Assembly: GCA_039804025.1 (NCBI GenBank)
Contig: JBDRZP010000003.1
Coordinates: forward strand, 1-64,000
Reading direction: 5' to 3'
From: a candidate division WOR-3 bacterium
Lineage (GTDB): Bacteria; Hydrothermota; Hydrothermia; Hydrothermales; JAJRUZ01
DNA length: 64,000 nt
Below are positions 18,623 to 27,133 of the stretch, piece by piece. The position numbers and the translations under genes are program-made. Position 1 is the first letter of the stretch, and each line of letters begins with the position of its first letter. The notes beneath the pieces were generated by a model. It did no database searches. It saw nothing but the letters and a program-made list of their open reading frames with translations, and was not told where the DNA came from.

Positions 18623-19660
18623 TTAAAAATACTTCTTGGACATTATTTTTTTAAGTTCTTTCAAAAGCTCCTTTATTTTCTGAGATTCATATTTAGGAAA
18701 AACAAGTATAATATCACCTGAATCAATAAAAGCAAGGTTTTCAATTTTATAAAATATAACCTTTTTTTCCTTTGAAAAAACTATATTATTTTTTGAATCA
18801 AGAAAAATTGGATTACCCTTAAAAGTATTACCCTCATTATCCCTCGGTAAAACATTTTCAAAGGAAAGGAAAGAACCAAGGTCTTCCCACCCAAAATCTG
18901 ATGGAATAGAGTTCAATCTATTTGTTTTTTCTAAAACACCATAATCTATTGAAGTTTCAGGAATCATTTCAAAAAATTTTTTTACCTTTTTGTTTTCAAG
19001 ATATTTCAAAAGTTCATAAATTGAAGGATTTGCCTCTTTTAATATATTAAAAAAGCCCTCAGCCTTAAAGATAAAAATTCCTGAATTCCACATAAAATTT
19101 CCTCTTTTTAAATAATTTAAAGCCTTCTCCTTATCTGGTTTCTCATGAAATCTTAAAACTTCCCTTATTTCCAGGTTATCCTCTCTATAAAGAGAATTAC
19201 CAAGCTCTATATAGCCATAACCTGTTTCAGGTCTATTAGGTTTTATTCCAAAAGTAATAATAGAGTCTTTAACATTTTTAAAGGCAAAATTTACTATCTT
19301 GTTAAAAATTTTTTCATCTTTTATTATATGGTCAGCAGGAAATATACCTATAACAGCATCCTTTGATTTTTTATATATATAAAAAGTGCTGTAAATACAT
19401 GTAGCAAGGGTATTTTTTGGAAATGGTTCTTTTAAAATTTTAACACCCGGTAGATATTTTTTAGTAATATTTGCAAGATAAGAAGGAACTATTACAATTA
19501 TATTTTTTTCAGGAACTATTTTTTTTAATCTATTATAGGTAAGATTTATAAGAGGTTTATCAAGTATTTCAATAAAAGGTTTTGGCTTTTTTTCTCTTGA
19601 AAGTGGCCACAACCTTTCACCTTTTCCACCAGCCATAATTACCGCAAAGAAATTCTCCAT
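18623..19660 (-). CDS. manC: Mannose-1-phosphate guanylyltransferase
   Basis: This 345-residue enzyme makes GDP-mannose from GTP and mannose-1-phosphate. It opens with the nucleotidyltransferase signature FAVIMAGGKGERLWPLSRE and KPKPFIEI. Then come IGIFPADHIIKDE, NRPETGYGYIELG and FMWNSGIFIFKAEGF, all typical of ManC. TSIDYGVLEKTN and DFGWEDLGSF mark the sugar-binding part. The phosphomannose isomerase half found in longer bifunctional homologues is missing, so this is the monofunctional form. GDP-mannose would serve the surface-glycan genes elsewhere in the window. Confidence 0.92.
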   Translation of the reverse strand: MENFFAVIMAGGKGERLWPLSREKKPKPFIEILDKPLINLTYNRLKKIVPEKNIIVIVPSYLANITKKYLPGVKILKEPFPKNTLATCIYSTFYIYKKSKDAVIGIFPADHIIKDEKIFNKIVNFAFKNVKDSIITFGIKPNRPETGYGYIELGNSLYREDNLEIREVLRFHEKPDKEKALNYLKRGNFMWNSGIFIFKAEGFFNILKEANPSIYELLKYLENKKVKKFFEMIPETSIDYGVLEKTNRLNSIPSDFGWEDLGSFLSFENVLPRDNEGNTFKGNPIFLDSKNNIVFSKEKKVIFYKIENLAFIDSGDIILVFPKYESQKIKELLKELKKIMSKKYF

Positions 19661-20380
19661 TTAAAAACCCTCCTTTAAAATATAATCCCTAAATTTTTGT
19701 GCATCTTCCCACATATATATATTATTAAACAAAACAAAAACTTCTCCTTTAATACTTTCTATTATTTTTTTAATTTCTTCAAAATCTGCTTCATTAAATT
19801 TGTATTTATACATTTTTCTTCCATGCAACCTTAAATAAATAGGGGAAGTCTCAACAATTACTTCCTGATGGAAAGGATCAACTGCCTGAAAAATTTTACA
19901 TTCTTCAAATATTCTTTTAAGAGTATTTTTATTCCAATTTCCTCTTGCTTCCCAGAAAAACAGTAAGCCATCTTTATTTTTAAAAAAATTTTTAATATTT
20001 TTTATATTCTCTTCTGTTTCACTAAAAGAAGAAGGAGTTTGAAATACTATACCCTTTGCATTACAGATTTCAGCAAATCTTTTTATATCAAGCCACGCTT
20101 TTTCTACTTCTTCTGTATTTTTAAAAAAACCATAATTTCCCCTTTCACCGTAATCTTTTTTTGACCTTTTGTAAGTAGGAGAAGAAGCCGGATGGGTTAT
20201 ATGCTGGGGTGCCTTTAAAAAAAGATGAAAATCTTTTAAATTTTCTATTTTTTTTCTCAAATTTAAAGCCTTTTTCTCTCCTGGCACAGTATAAAAGGTC
20301 TCCTGAATTTCACAGGTATTAAAAAAATCAAAATAGTTTTTCCTTGAGGGAGAAGCACATAACCCTATGTAAATCTTCAT
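19661..20380 (-). CDS. DUF72 (YecE-like) TIM-barrel protein
   Basis: This 239-residue protein belongs to the DUF72 family, whose members form a TIM barrel and have no established reaction. It shows the start MKIYIGLCASPSRKNYFDFF, then LRKKIENLKDFHLFLKAPQH, GIVFQTPSSF, FFWEARGNWNKN and the late LRLHGRKMYKYKF, which contains the conserved RLHG element. It lies between a symporter and the manC gene, adjoining the latter with no gap. Length is typical. I assign the family and not a function. Confidence 0.85.
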   Translation of the reverse strand: MKIYIGLCASPSRKNYFDFFNTCEIQETFYTVPGEKKALNLRKKIENLKDFHLFLKAPQHITHPASSPTYKRSKKDYGERGNYGFFKNTEEVEKAWLDIKRFAEICNAKGIVFQTPSSFSETEENIKNIKNFFKNKDGLLFFWEARGNWNKNTLKRIFEECKIFQAVDPFHQEVIVETSPIYLRLHGRKMYKYKFNEADFEEIKKIIESIKGEVFVLFNNIYMWEDAQKFRDYILKEGF

Positions 20381-20386
20381 AAAAAA

Positions 20387-21835
20387 TTAAGGCTCTTTAT
20401 CTTTAAAAACTCTGCTTATAAGAAAACCAAGTAATAAACTTATTAAAAAGGCTGGAAAAAGTTCATAGAGGTATTTTGTCAATTTAAAAACATCCTTCCA
20501 TAATATAGTAACAAGAGGACCTGTTATAAGACAGGATATTGCTCCAAACCTATTGAATTTTTTATCATAAAGGGAAAGAATTATTACTGGTGAAAAGGCA
20601 GCACCAAGCGCACTCCAGGCATATAAAACAAACCTGTAAATAAACCTGACCTCTATTAAAGCCAAGAAAATAGCAATTAGAGAAAGAATAAGTATTAAAA
20701 ATCTCGTTCCCCAAACAAGAAATTTTTGCCCTGGTCTTTTACCCTTAAAAGCAAGAAAAAGGTCATTTATTAAAGTTGTTGATGAATACATTAATTGAGA
20801 ATCCGCAGTGGACATAATAGCAGCAGTTACAGCAGAAAGAATAATACCTGCAAGCACAGGATGTAAAAAGGAACTTGTAAATAAAGGTAAAATCTTTTCA
20901 GGATCGGAAGGGAGAGATAATCTCCCCATCTCAACCAGGACTCTACCTGCTATTCCAAGAGTACAGGCACCAAAGTAAGATAAAATTGCCCAGGATATAG
21001 CAATGAAACCCGCCCTTTTACCTTCTTCTTCATCTTTTACTGTAAAATACCTTATGATTACATGGGGCATACCAGGATAACCAAAAGCAATTCCAATTGC
21101 CTCACCTACTAAAAAACCAAGAATAAAAAGAGAGAAATTTTGAGGTCCCCAGAGCTGTGTAAGACTTATTTCAGATGCTTTTTTCAGAAACTCTAATGGT
21201 CCTCCAGAAATAAATATTGCTATAACAGGAAAGATAACAAGGACAAAAACCATTAAAAGCCCTTGTAAAAGGTCAGTATAGGATACAGCTGCATAACCCC
21301 CCATAATAACATAAATTGCAATAATAAAAGCACCTATAAAAACACCAGTTTTGTAACTTGTAAGTCCCATTCCTTCCAGCTGTTTACCAGAACCTGTAAA
21401 TTGTGCAACAACATAAGCAGTCATAAATAAGACAATAATAAGACTTGATAAAACTCTGAAAATGTGACTCTTATCCTTTAATTTATACTCAATATAATCG
21501 GAAATTGTGACACTTTTATATAGATCCGTTTCTCTTTTTAATTTTGAAATTATAAACAAAGCATTGAACCAGTAACCGAGAATTCCCCCAAGAGCAATCC
21601 AGTATGAACCAAAACCATGAACAAAACCGTAACCGGATAGACCTAAAATTAACCATGCACTTTCAGCAGAAGCTGAAGCAGAAATAGCTGTAACCCATTT
21701 ACCAAGATTTTTTCCTGCAACTACAAAATCTTCATAGGTTTTTGAATATTTTTTCTCTCCTATAAAACCAATTGTTATTAAGAGAATAAGATAAAATACA
21801 AAGGTTATCCAGATAGCAAATTGAGAAGCATTCAT
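20387..21835 (-). CDS. Sodium:solute symporter (SSS family, PutP-like)
   Basis: This 482-residue inner-membrane protein has about 13 hydrophobic segments. Family traits are VAGKNLGKWVTAISASASAE in TM2, GYPGMPHVIIRYF in the middle and MSTADSQLMYSSTTLINDLF, which holds the Na+ site serines. It most resembles proline transporters, but the substrate cannot be fixed by sequence. A Shine-Dalgarno AAGGGG lies about 7 nt before the ATG. Its start codon overlaps the stop codon of a 34-residue membrane protein gene, so the two are probably made in step. Confidence 0.9.
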   Translation of the reverse strand: MNASQFAIWITFVFYLILLITIGFIGEKKYSKTYEDFVVAGKNLGKWVTAISASASAESAWLILGLSGYGFVHGFGSYWIALGGILGYWFNALFIISKLKRETDLYKSVTISDYIEYKLKDKSHIFRVLSSLIIVLFMTAYVVAQFTGSGKQLEGMGLTSYKTGVFIGAFIIAIYVIMGGYAAVSYTDLLQGLLMVFVLVIFPVIAIFISGGPLEFLKKASEISLTQLWGPQNFSLFILGFLVGEAIGIAFGYPGMPHVIIRYFTVKDEEEGKRAGFIAISWAILSYFGACTLGIAGRVLVEMGRLSLPSDPEKILPLFTSSFLHPVLAGIILSAVTAAIMSTADSQLMYSSTTLINDLFLAFKGKRPGQKFLVWGTRFLILILSLIAIFLALIEVRFIYRFVLYAWSALGAAFSPVIILSLYDKKFNRFGAISCLITGPLVTILWKDVFKLTKYLYELFPAFLISLLLGFLISRVFKDKEP

Positions 21836-21936
21836 TTTTTATCCCCTTTTACATATCTTAATACCGAATACCACATTAAAAAAGTTGGAATTATTATAAA
21901 AATTAAAAATAAAATTAAATCCTTTAACAATTTCAT
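21832..21936 (-). CDS. 34-residue single-helix membrane protein upstream of the symporter
   Basis: The frame starts at an ATG at 21,936 and reads MKLLKDLILFLIFIIIPTFL, followed by MWYSVLRYVKGDKK. It has one membrane helix (residues about 6-26) and a positively charged tail. Its TGA overlaps the symporter ATG (ATGA), a pattern of translational coupling. Many SSS-family symporter genes have such a small membrane gene next to them, so it is probably an accessory protein. Its leader has no clear Shine-Dalgarno, which lowers confidence. Confidence 0.6.
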   Translation of the reverse strand: MKLLKDLILFLIFIIIPTFLMWYSVLRYVKGDKK

Positions 21937-21968
21937 AAATATTTTATAAGAAAATTAAAGAAGAATTT

Positions 21969-22559
21969 TCAAGTGCTTAAAAAACGTAAAATAATATCAT
22001 CAAGAATCTTTTCTAATTCTTTCTTATTAACACTCTCAATAAAAACTATATCTTTTTCATCTGGTTTCTCGTATTTTTCCTTTTGTTTTAAATAAATTTC
22101 CCATCTCCCGTCAGAAACATCTCCCTTCCTCTTTGAAAGTCTTTCCTTTATTAAATCAGGTGGCGTTTCTACCCAAAGAATCAAAAGCTTAACATTTAAT
22201 TCTTTTGAAACTTCCCTTAATTTATCCCTCTTATTCTTATCAAGGAAACTTGCATCAAGAATAACATTTTTAGATTCTCTTAAATATCTTTTAGTCCTTT
22301 TAAACATTTCCTTATAAACTTTCTCTGTCATTTCTTTGCTATAAATTCCCTTTTCAAAATCTTCATAAACATGTTGATTTAAATTTATTCCGGAAATTTC
22401 TTTTCTGATAACATCTGACCTTAAAACTACGCAATCAATTTTTTTACTTATTACATTTGCAACAAAAGATTTTCCAGCGCCTGTAAAACCACTTACAGCT
22501 ATAATAAAAGGTTTATTCTTTTTTAATTTGGATTTCTTTAATTTTTTTCCTTCTTTCAT
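21969..22559 (-). CDS. P-loop kinase (AAA_33 / COG0645-like)
   Basis: This 196-residue protein has a Walker A motif in IIAVSGFTGAGKSFVANVI (residues about 18-36) and a kinase-like VVLRSDVIRKEISG. The segment VILDASFLDKNKRDKLREVS fits the predicted-kinase family found alone or fused to aminoglycoside phosphotransferase-like domains. It probably phosphorylates a small molecule or RNA end; the substrate is unknown. The N-terminal 15 residues are Lys-rich. Its start lies 47 bp inside the thioesterase gene upstream, which is a long overlap, so the start might be later. Confidence 0.75.
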   Translation of the reverse strand: MKEGKKLKKSKLKKNKPFIIAVSGFTGAGKSFVANVISKKIDCVVLRSDVIRKEISGINLNQHVYEDFEKGIYSKEMTEKVYKEMFKRTKRYLRESKNVILDASFLDKNKRDKLREVSKELNVKLLILWVETPPDLIKERLSKRKGDVSDGRWEIYLKQKEKYEKPDEKDIVFIESVNKKELEKILDDIILRFLST

Positions 22560-23472
22560 CTCTTATCTTTTTCCTCAAGATTGCACCTTCAAGAATTTTT
22601 TGAATTTCATATTCAGGTAACTTTTTTAGATTTCCTTTCTCATCAAGATGAACAAAAACCATATAGGAACTAACCACATGTCTAAACTCTCCCTTTTCAG
22701 GATTCTCAGCAAAAACCTTTACAAGAATTTCTAAACTTGTATTAAATACTGATGTTATATAAGCCTCCATATTTAAAATTTCTCCTATATAAGCAGGGGC
22801 AAGAAAATCCATTTCATCAACAGATGCTGTAACACATATTCCCTTTGCATACTTTCTCGCAAGGATAGCAGCAAGCTCATCCATAACCATTAATACTTTC
22901 CCTCCATAGGCTCTTTTTAAAAAAAGTGTATCTTCAGGAAAAATAACTCTGTGAGCAGTTATTGACCACTTAGTCTCTAAAGTGCTAAACTCTGGTGGAT
23001 TTTTTTTAAACTCTAAAATTCTCTTTTTCCTTCTCTCTCTTCTTTCAATTGCCATTTTGTAAATTTTTTCTTCCTCTTCATTTTCAGGGTAAACTTTTCT
23101 ATCAATTATTCTTTTATTACCCTCACTATCAAGTGCTACAAAAGATAGGTTTGATATACATGCAAGTTCTTCTTTGTCATATCTCCCTGAAAAAACATTA
23201 ACACCTATCTCAATTGAAGTATTACCAACATATTCAACAAAAGATTCAAAAAGTAAAATATCTCCGATTTTAACAGGTTTAATAAAATCAATTGAATCCA
23301 TTGAGCCAATTACGCAGGGACCTTTTGTAAATTTAGTAGCAAGAAGAGTACCTGCATCAAGTATCCATCTCATCATATAACCACCATATAAACTTCCTAT
23401 TGAATTAGCATGCTCGGGAAAAACTACCCTTATATACTCGGATTTTGTTTTACCAATAGATACTTTTTCCAA
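22513..23472 (-). CDS. Double-hotdog acyl-CoA thioesterase
   Basis: This 319-residue protein has two hotdog domains in tandem, like the acyl-CoA hydrolases of the BACH type. Each half has the family pattern: VVFPEHANSIGSLYGGYMMRW (about residues 17-37) and VIFPEDTLFLKRAYGGKVLM (about 177-196), followed by a strand such as DSIDFIKPVKIGDILLFES or DEMDFLAPAYIGEILNMEA. Catalytic acidic residues sit in the helix after each signature. It hydrolyses acyl-CoA to free acid and CoA. It begins 1 bp after pyrF. Confidence 0.85.
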   Translation of the reverse strand: MEKVSIGKTKSEYIRVVFPEHANSIGSLYGGYMMRWILDAGTLLATKFTKGPCVIGSMDSIDFIKPVKIGDILLFESFVEYVGNTSIEIGVNVFSGRYDKEELACISNLSFVALDSEGNKRIIDRKVYPENEEEEKIYKMAIERRERRKKRILEFKKNPPEFSTLETKWSITAHRVIFPEDTLFLKRAYGGKVLMVMDELAAILARKYAKGICVTASVDEMDFLAPAYIGEILNMEAYITSVFNTSLEILVKVFAENPEKGEFRHVVSSYMVFVHLDEKGNLKKLPEYEIQKILEGAILRKKIRDERRKKIKEIQIKKE

Positions 23473-23473
23473 T

Positions 23474-24169
23474 TTAACCTATCTCTTCTAAATACCTTTT
23501 TAACTTCTCAAGAGGATTATCAGAATGGGTAATAGGTCTTCCAACAACTAAAAAATCTGCTCCTTTTTCCTTCGCCTTTCTTGGTGTAATTATCCTTTCC
23601 TGATCAAAAGGTAAATCTTCTTCAAGCCTTATTCCGGGAACAACCGTTATAAATTCCTTACCACAAAGATTTTTTACAATCTCTATCTCTTCACCCGAAA
23701 CTACAACTCCATCAAGTCCAGCAGATTTTGCGAGCCTTACTAAGGTCACTATCTCTTCATCCATTGTCTTTCTCGCATCTGATACATCCTTTAATGTTGC
23801 CTCAGACATGCTTGTAAGAATTGTAACCCCTATAAGTAAGGGTCTTTTTCCCTTTTCAACTTCCCATAAAGTTTTACAAGCTGATTCAAGCATCTCAAAA
23901 CCACCAAGAGTATGAAGAGTTATCATATCTACACCCAATTCATTTATTTCCTTTATTGCAAGAGAAACAACAGAAGGAATATCAAAGAGTTTAAGATCAA
24001 GAAAAACTTTTGCCCCTTTTTCCTTGAGCTCTTTCACAAATTTATTACCTGCGTTTATATAAAGGGGGTATCCAATTTTAAACCATTTAACAAGGGGAAA
24101 AAGTGCACTCACCCATTTTTCAGCAATATCTTTTTTATTCGTATTAAGGGCAATTATTATTTCTGTCAA
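23474..24169 (-). CDS. pyrF: Orotidine 5'-phosphate decarboxylase
   Basis: This 231-residue TIM-barrel enzyme makes UMP from OMP. It has the start IIALNTNKKDIAEKWV, the catalytic element KVFLDLKLFDIPSVVSLAI (Asp-x-Lys-x-x-Asp), VTILTSM, and a phosphate-binding end TPRKAKEKGADFLVVGRPIT. Length is normal. It overlaps pyrD by 4 bp, so pyrK, pyrD and pyrF form one unit, the last steps of de novo pyrimidine synthesis. Confidence 0.95.
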   Translation of the reverse strand: MTEIIIALNTNKKDIAEKWVSALFPLVKWFKIGYPLYINAGNKFVKELKEKGAKVFLDLKLFDIPSVVSLAIKEINELGVDMITLHTLGGFEMLESACKTLWEVEKGKRPLLIGVTILTSMSEATLKDVSDARKTMDEEIVTLVRLAKSAGLDGVVVSGEEIEIVKNLCGKEFITVVPGIRLEEDLPFDQERIITPRKAKEKGADFLVVGRPITHSDNPLEKLKRYLEEIG

Positions 24170-25107
24170 GGTTTTTCCTCCCTTATTTTTCTTATTTGCA
24201 TACAGCCTATTATTTCTTTAATATCATTAATTTTATGTCTTCTCATATACTCTTCTGTATCCTTTATTATTTTATTTATTATTCCAGGCTCCACAAAAAG
24301 CATACTTCCTATCTGACAGGCTCTCGCACCTGCCATTAAAAATTCAAGAGCTGATTTATAATCATAAATTCCACCAATACCTATAATTGGAATTTTCACC
24401 TCATGATAAACTCTGTAAACAATATAAAGTGCAATTGGATGAATACAAGGTCCAGAAAGACCGGCAACTCCCCTTGGAATTACAAACTCTCTTCTTTCCA
24501 CATCAATAGCCATCCCCATTATTGTATTAATGAGAGAGAGTCCATCAGCACCTTTTTTTTCGCACTCCTTTGCAATATCAATAATATTAACAAAATTAGG
24601 AGCAAGCTTTACAAAAACAGGACCAGCTTTAAATTTATTTTTTACAATTTCAACAATTCTTCCTGCACTTTTTTTGTTCTGCCCAAATTCCATACCACCT
24701 TTATCAACATTAGGACAGGATAAATTAAGTTCAATAGCATGAACACAGGCTCTATCCAACTCCTCTGCTAAAAATTCAAACTCCTCTTCTTTTTCACCAA
24801 AGACATTCACAATAACAGGTATATCAAGTTTTTTCAAAAGAGGCCATTTTTCATTTATAAATCTTTCTATACCCACATTTTCAAGCCCAATTGAATTGAG
24901 TAAGCCACAGGGTACCTCAGCAATTCTCTCAGGTGGATTTCCTGCTCTTTCCTTAATACTTATCCCCTTTGTGACAATTGCTCCAAATTCCTTTATATTT
25001 ATAGCCTCTGTATGATAAATAAGTTCTGTACCATAAGCAAATGTTCCTGAAGCAGGCATAAATGGATTTTTTAACTTTAAACCTGCAAGGTTAACTTCTA
25101 AATTCAT
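24166..25107 (-). CDS. pyrD: Dihydroorotate dehydrogenase, class 1B catalytic subunit
   Basis: This 313-residue flavoenzyme oxidises dihydroorotate to orotate. Traits are LKNPFMPASGTFAYG at the N-terminus, NSIGLENVGIERFI, the NLSCPNVDKGG segment with the active-site Cys position in class 1B enzymes, FVKLAPNFVNII, and the FMN site PIIGIGGIYDYKSALEFLMAGA. It pairs with the electron-transfer subunit PyrK encoded directly upstream, which marks it as the NAD-linked form. The genes overlap by 4 bp. A C-terminal tail carries IKEIIGCMQIRKI. Confidence 0.95.
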   Translation of the reverse strand: MNLEVNLAGLKLKNPFMPASGTFAYGTELIYHTEAINIKEFGAIVTKGISIKERAGNPPERIAEVPCGLLNSIGLENVGIERFINEKWPLLKKLDIPVIVNVFGEKEEEFEFLAEELDRACVHAIELNLSCPNVDKGGMEFGQNKKSAGRIVEIVKNKFKAGPVFVKLAPNFVNIIDIAKECEKKGADGLSLINTIMGMAIDVERREFVIPRGVAGLSGPCIHPIALYIVYRVYHEVKIPIIGIGGIYDYKSALEFLMAGARACQIGSMLFVEPGIINKIIKDTEEYMRRHKINDIKEIIGCMQIRKIREEKP

Positions 25108-25889
25108 ATTTCTATTTCAGAAAGTTTAAATAGTGGACCTTCTGTACAGGTTCTTAAATAATTATTAGAGCTTTTGCTTTTAACAGCACAACCCATACAT
25201 ATTCCAAAACCACAAGCCATAGTGCCTTCCATTGAAACATATGTTCTTTCAGGTGGTAAAAATTTAAAAGCCCTTAACATAGGAAGTGGCCCACAAATTA
25301 TAAACATCGATTTTTCTAAAATTATATATCTATCTTCTATAAGTTCCTTAACAAAATCCGTAACAAGTCCTTTAAAACCAAACGATCCATCTTCGGTGCA
25401 TATAAATACATTATCTGTAATTTCCTGAATCCTTGAGTACAGGTATTCATTCGGAGCTGTTTTTAATCCATAAATAATCTTAAAAGAACTTAAAGAATAA
25501 TACTTTGCATAAAACATAAGTGGTGCTATACCTGTTCCACCTCCAATTAGAATTATTTCAAGATCAGAAGGTGGGTCTGGAAAAGGTTTACCGAGTGGCC
25601 CAATAAGATCTATTTTTCCTCTTTTCCTTTCATAAAGCAATCTTGAACCCGAACCTAAAACCTTTATTAAAAATTCAATAACGTCATCCTCAGCATTCCA
25701 TACACTGTAGGGTCTTCTGATAAAAGGATGAAGAGAATTCTGAACTTTAATATTAACAAATTGACCTGGTTTTACCCTTTTTGCAATTTCCTCTGCTGAA
25801 ATTAATAGCTGAAACATTCCATCGCCTAAGTCTATATTGTTTAAAATCTCACCCTCAATTTTTTTCAAGTAAATTTCTCGAGATAACAT
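25104..25889 (-). CDS. pyrK: Dihydroorotate dehydrogenase electron-transfer subunit
   Basis: This 261-residue iron-sulfur flavoprotein passes electrons from PyrD to NAD+. The FAD domain contains PGQFVNIKVQNSLHPFIRRP and the NAD domain IILIGGGTGIAPLMFYAKYY. The C-terminal 2Fe-2S site is MACGFGICMGCAVKS followed by a final Cys in RTCTEG. The ATG at 25,889 lies 35 bp inside the preceding TPR gene. It is co-directional with pyrD and pyrF. Confidence 0.94.
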   Translation of the reverse strand: MLSREIYLKKIEGEILNNIDLGDGMFQLLISAEEIAKRVKPGQFVNIKVQNSLHPFIRRPYSVWNAEDDVIEFLIKVLGSGSRLLYERKRGKIDLIGPLGKPFPDPPSDLEIILIGGGTGIAPLMFYAKYYSLSSFKIIYGLKTAPNEYLYSRIQEITDNVFICTEDGSFGFKGLVTDFVKELIEDRYIILEKSMFIICGPLPMLRAFKFLPPERTYVSMEGTMACGFGICMGCAVKSKSSNNYLRTCTEGPLFKLSEIEI

Positions 25890-27129
25890 AATAAAAACTC
25901 CCTTTATATTTTTCTTCTAAAATCTTATAAAATTCATTAGTTTTCATTTCATCTTTTAAAAAGTTTTTGTAAATAAATATAATAAGGTATAAAACCCGTG
26001 GAATTTCTCTATCTTCTGAAAAATTTTTTACATACTCTTCAAAAAGTTTTAAAGCTTTTTTATATAATCCAAGGTCAATATAATAGGATTCAGCAATTTT
26101 AAGCATTTCCTCCTTCAATTTATTTCCTTCTAAATCCTTTAACTTTTCTTCATTTTCAATCAAATTTAACCATACACCTGACTTTACTCCGTAATTTGTT
26201 GAAGGAGAAAATTTCTTAATTTCAGACAATATATCTTTCAAAGGAATTAAGCTATCCTCTTCAAAGTAAATCTTGGCAAGTTCAAATCCAATTTCCTGTT
26301 TTTTAATATAATCTTCCCCCTTTAACATAAAATTTTTGAAAAGTCTCTTCAATTCAGAAATATTATTCTCTTTCATGTAAATTTCCTGAAGAATTTTTAA
26401 TACCTCATAATTTTTATTTTCAGAATCAAAATTTTTTAAAATCTCCTTTGCTTTTTCAAAATCTCCCTTTTCCTTGTATGCCTCAGCAAGTAAAATAGAT
26501 AAATCTTTATTTTTTTCCAGATCCTTAATAAAACGCATAGCTGAATCCACCATCCCTATCTTTAAAGCAGAACGAACATAAATAGGTATTGCTCTTTCCT
26601 TTAAAGAAGAATTAGATATTACCTTCCTTGAATAGTAAAGTGAAGAGTCATATTCTTCGCTTATTTCAAAATATTTTGATTTATAAAAATAAAATTTAGG
26701 ACTTTCTTTTTTTGGATAAAGAGAAAGAACAAAAAGAGAATTTTCAAGGTCTTTTTTTTGGAAAAGATAATTTAAAAGAGAATCACAAAAAATAAATGTA
26801 AAAAAACTTTTTGGAAAAAATCTTTGAAGTTCTTCATACTTTTTAATTGCATTTGATTTTTCATCTATTCTTATGTAAATCATACCTGAATAAAAAATAG
26901 CATCATCAAAAAATGGAGAATCAGGAAAATATTTTATAATTCTTAAAAACTTTTCAAGGGACTTATCATATAAAGTTTTAATCTCCTGAGTCAAGTTTTT
27001 TTTATTTTGAAAGAATCTTTTTTCTGCATCTCTGTAATATTTTTTGGCATTATAATATGTATTAAAATAACTCCTGAAAAAAGCACAAGAAGATAAAATC
27101 AAAAAAAGAAAAATTAAATTCTTAAACAA
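25855..27129 (-). CDS. TPR lipoprotein, BamD/YbgF-like
   Basis: I place the start at TTG 27,129, two bases after the tldD stop; the frame also opens at 27,153. From there MFKNLIFLFLILSSC is a clean lipoprotein signal, with Cys 15 as the likely lipid attachment. The rest is made of TPR-like helical pairs (YDKSLEKFLRIIKYFPDSPF, DAIFYSGMIYIRI, AEAYKEKGDFEKAKEIL). This arrangement resembles BamD-like outer-membrane assembly lipoproteins, but BamD is shorter (about 245 residues) than these 424, so a different periplasmic scaffold is equally possible. It sits in the pyr/tldD unit. Confidence 0.72.
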   Translation of the reverse strand: MFKNLIFLFLILSSCAFFRSYFNTYYNAKKYYRDAEKRFFQNKKNLTQEIKTLYDKSLEKFLRIIKYFPDSPFFDDAIFYSGMIYIRIDEKSNAIKKYEELQRFFPKSFFTFIFCDSLLNYLFQKKDLENSLFVLSLYPKKESPKFYFYKSKYFEISEEYDSSLYYSRKVISNSSLKERAIPIYVRSALKIGMVDSAMRFIKDLEKNKDLSILLAEAYKEKGDFEKAKEILKNFDSENKNYEVLKILQEIYMKENNISELKRLFKNFMLKGEDYIKKQEIGFELAKIYFEEDSLIPLKDILSEIKKFSPSTNYGVKSGVWLNLIENEEKLKDLEGNKLKEEMLKIAESYYIDLGLYKKALKLFEEYVKNFSEDREIPRVLYLIIFIYKNFLKDEMKTNEFYKILEEKYKGSFYYVISRNLLEKN

Positions 27130-27133
27130 ATAA

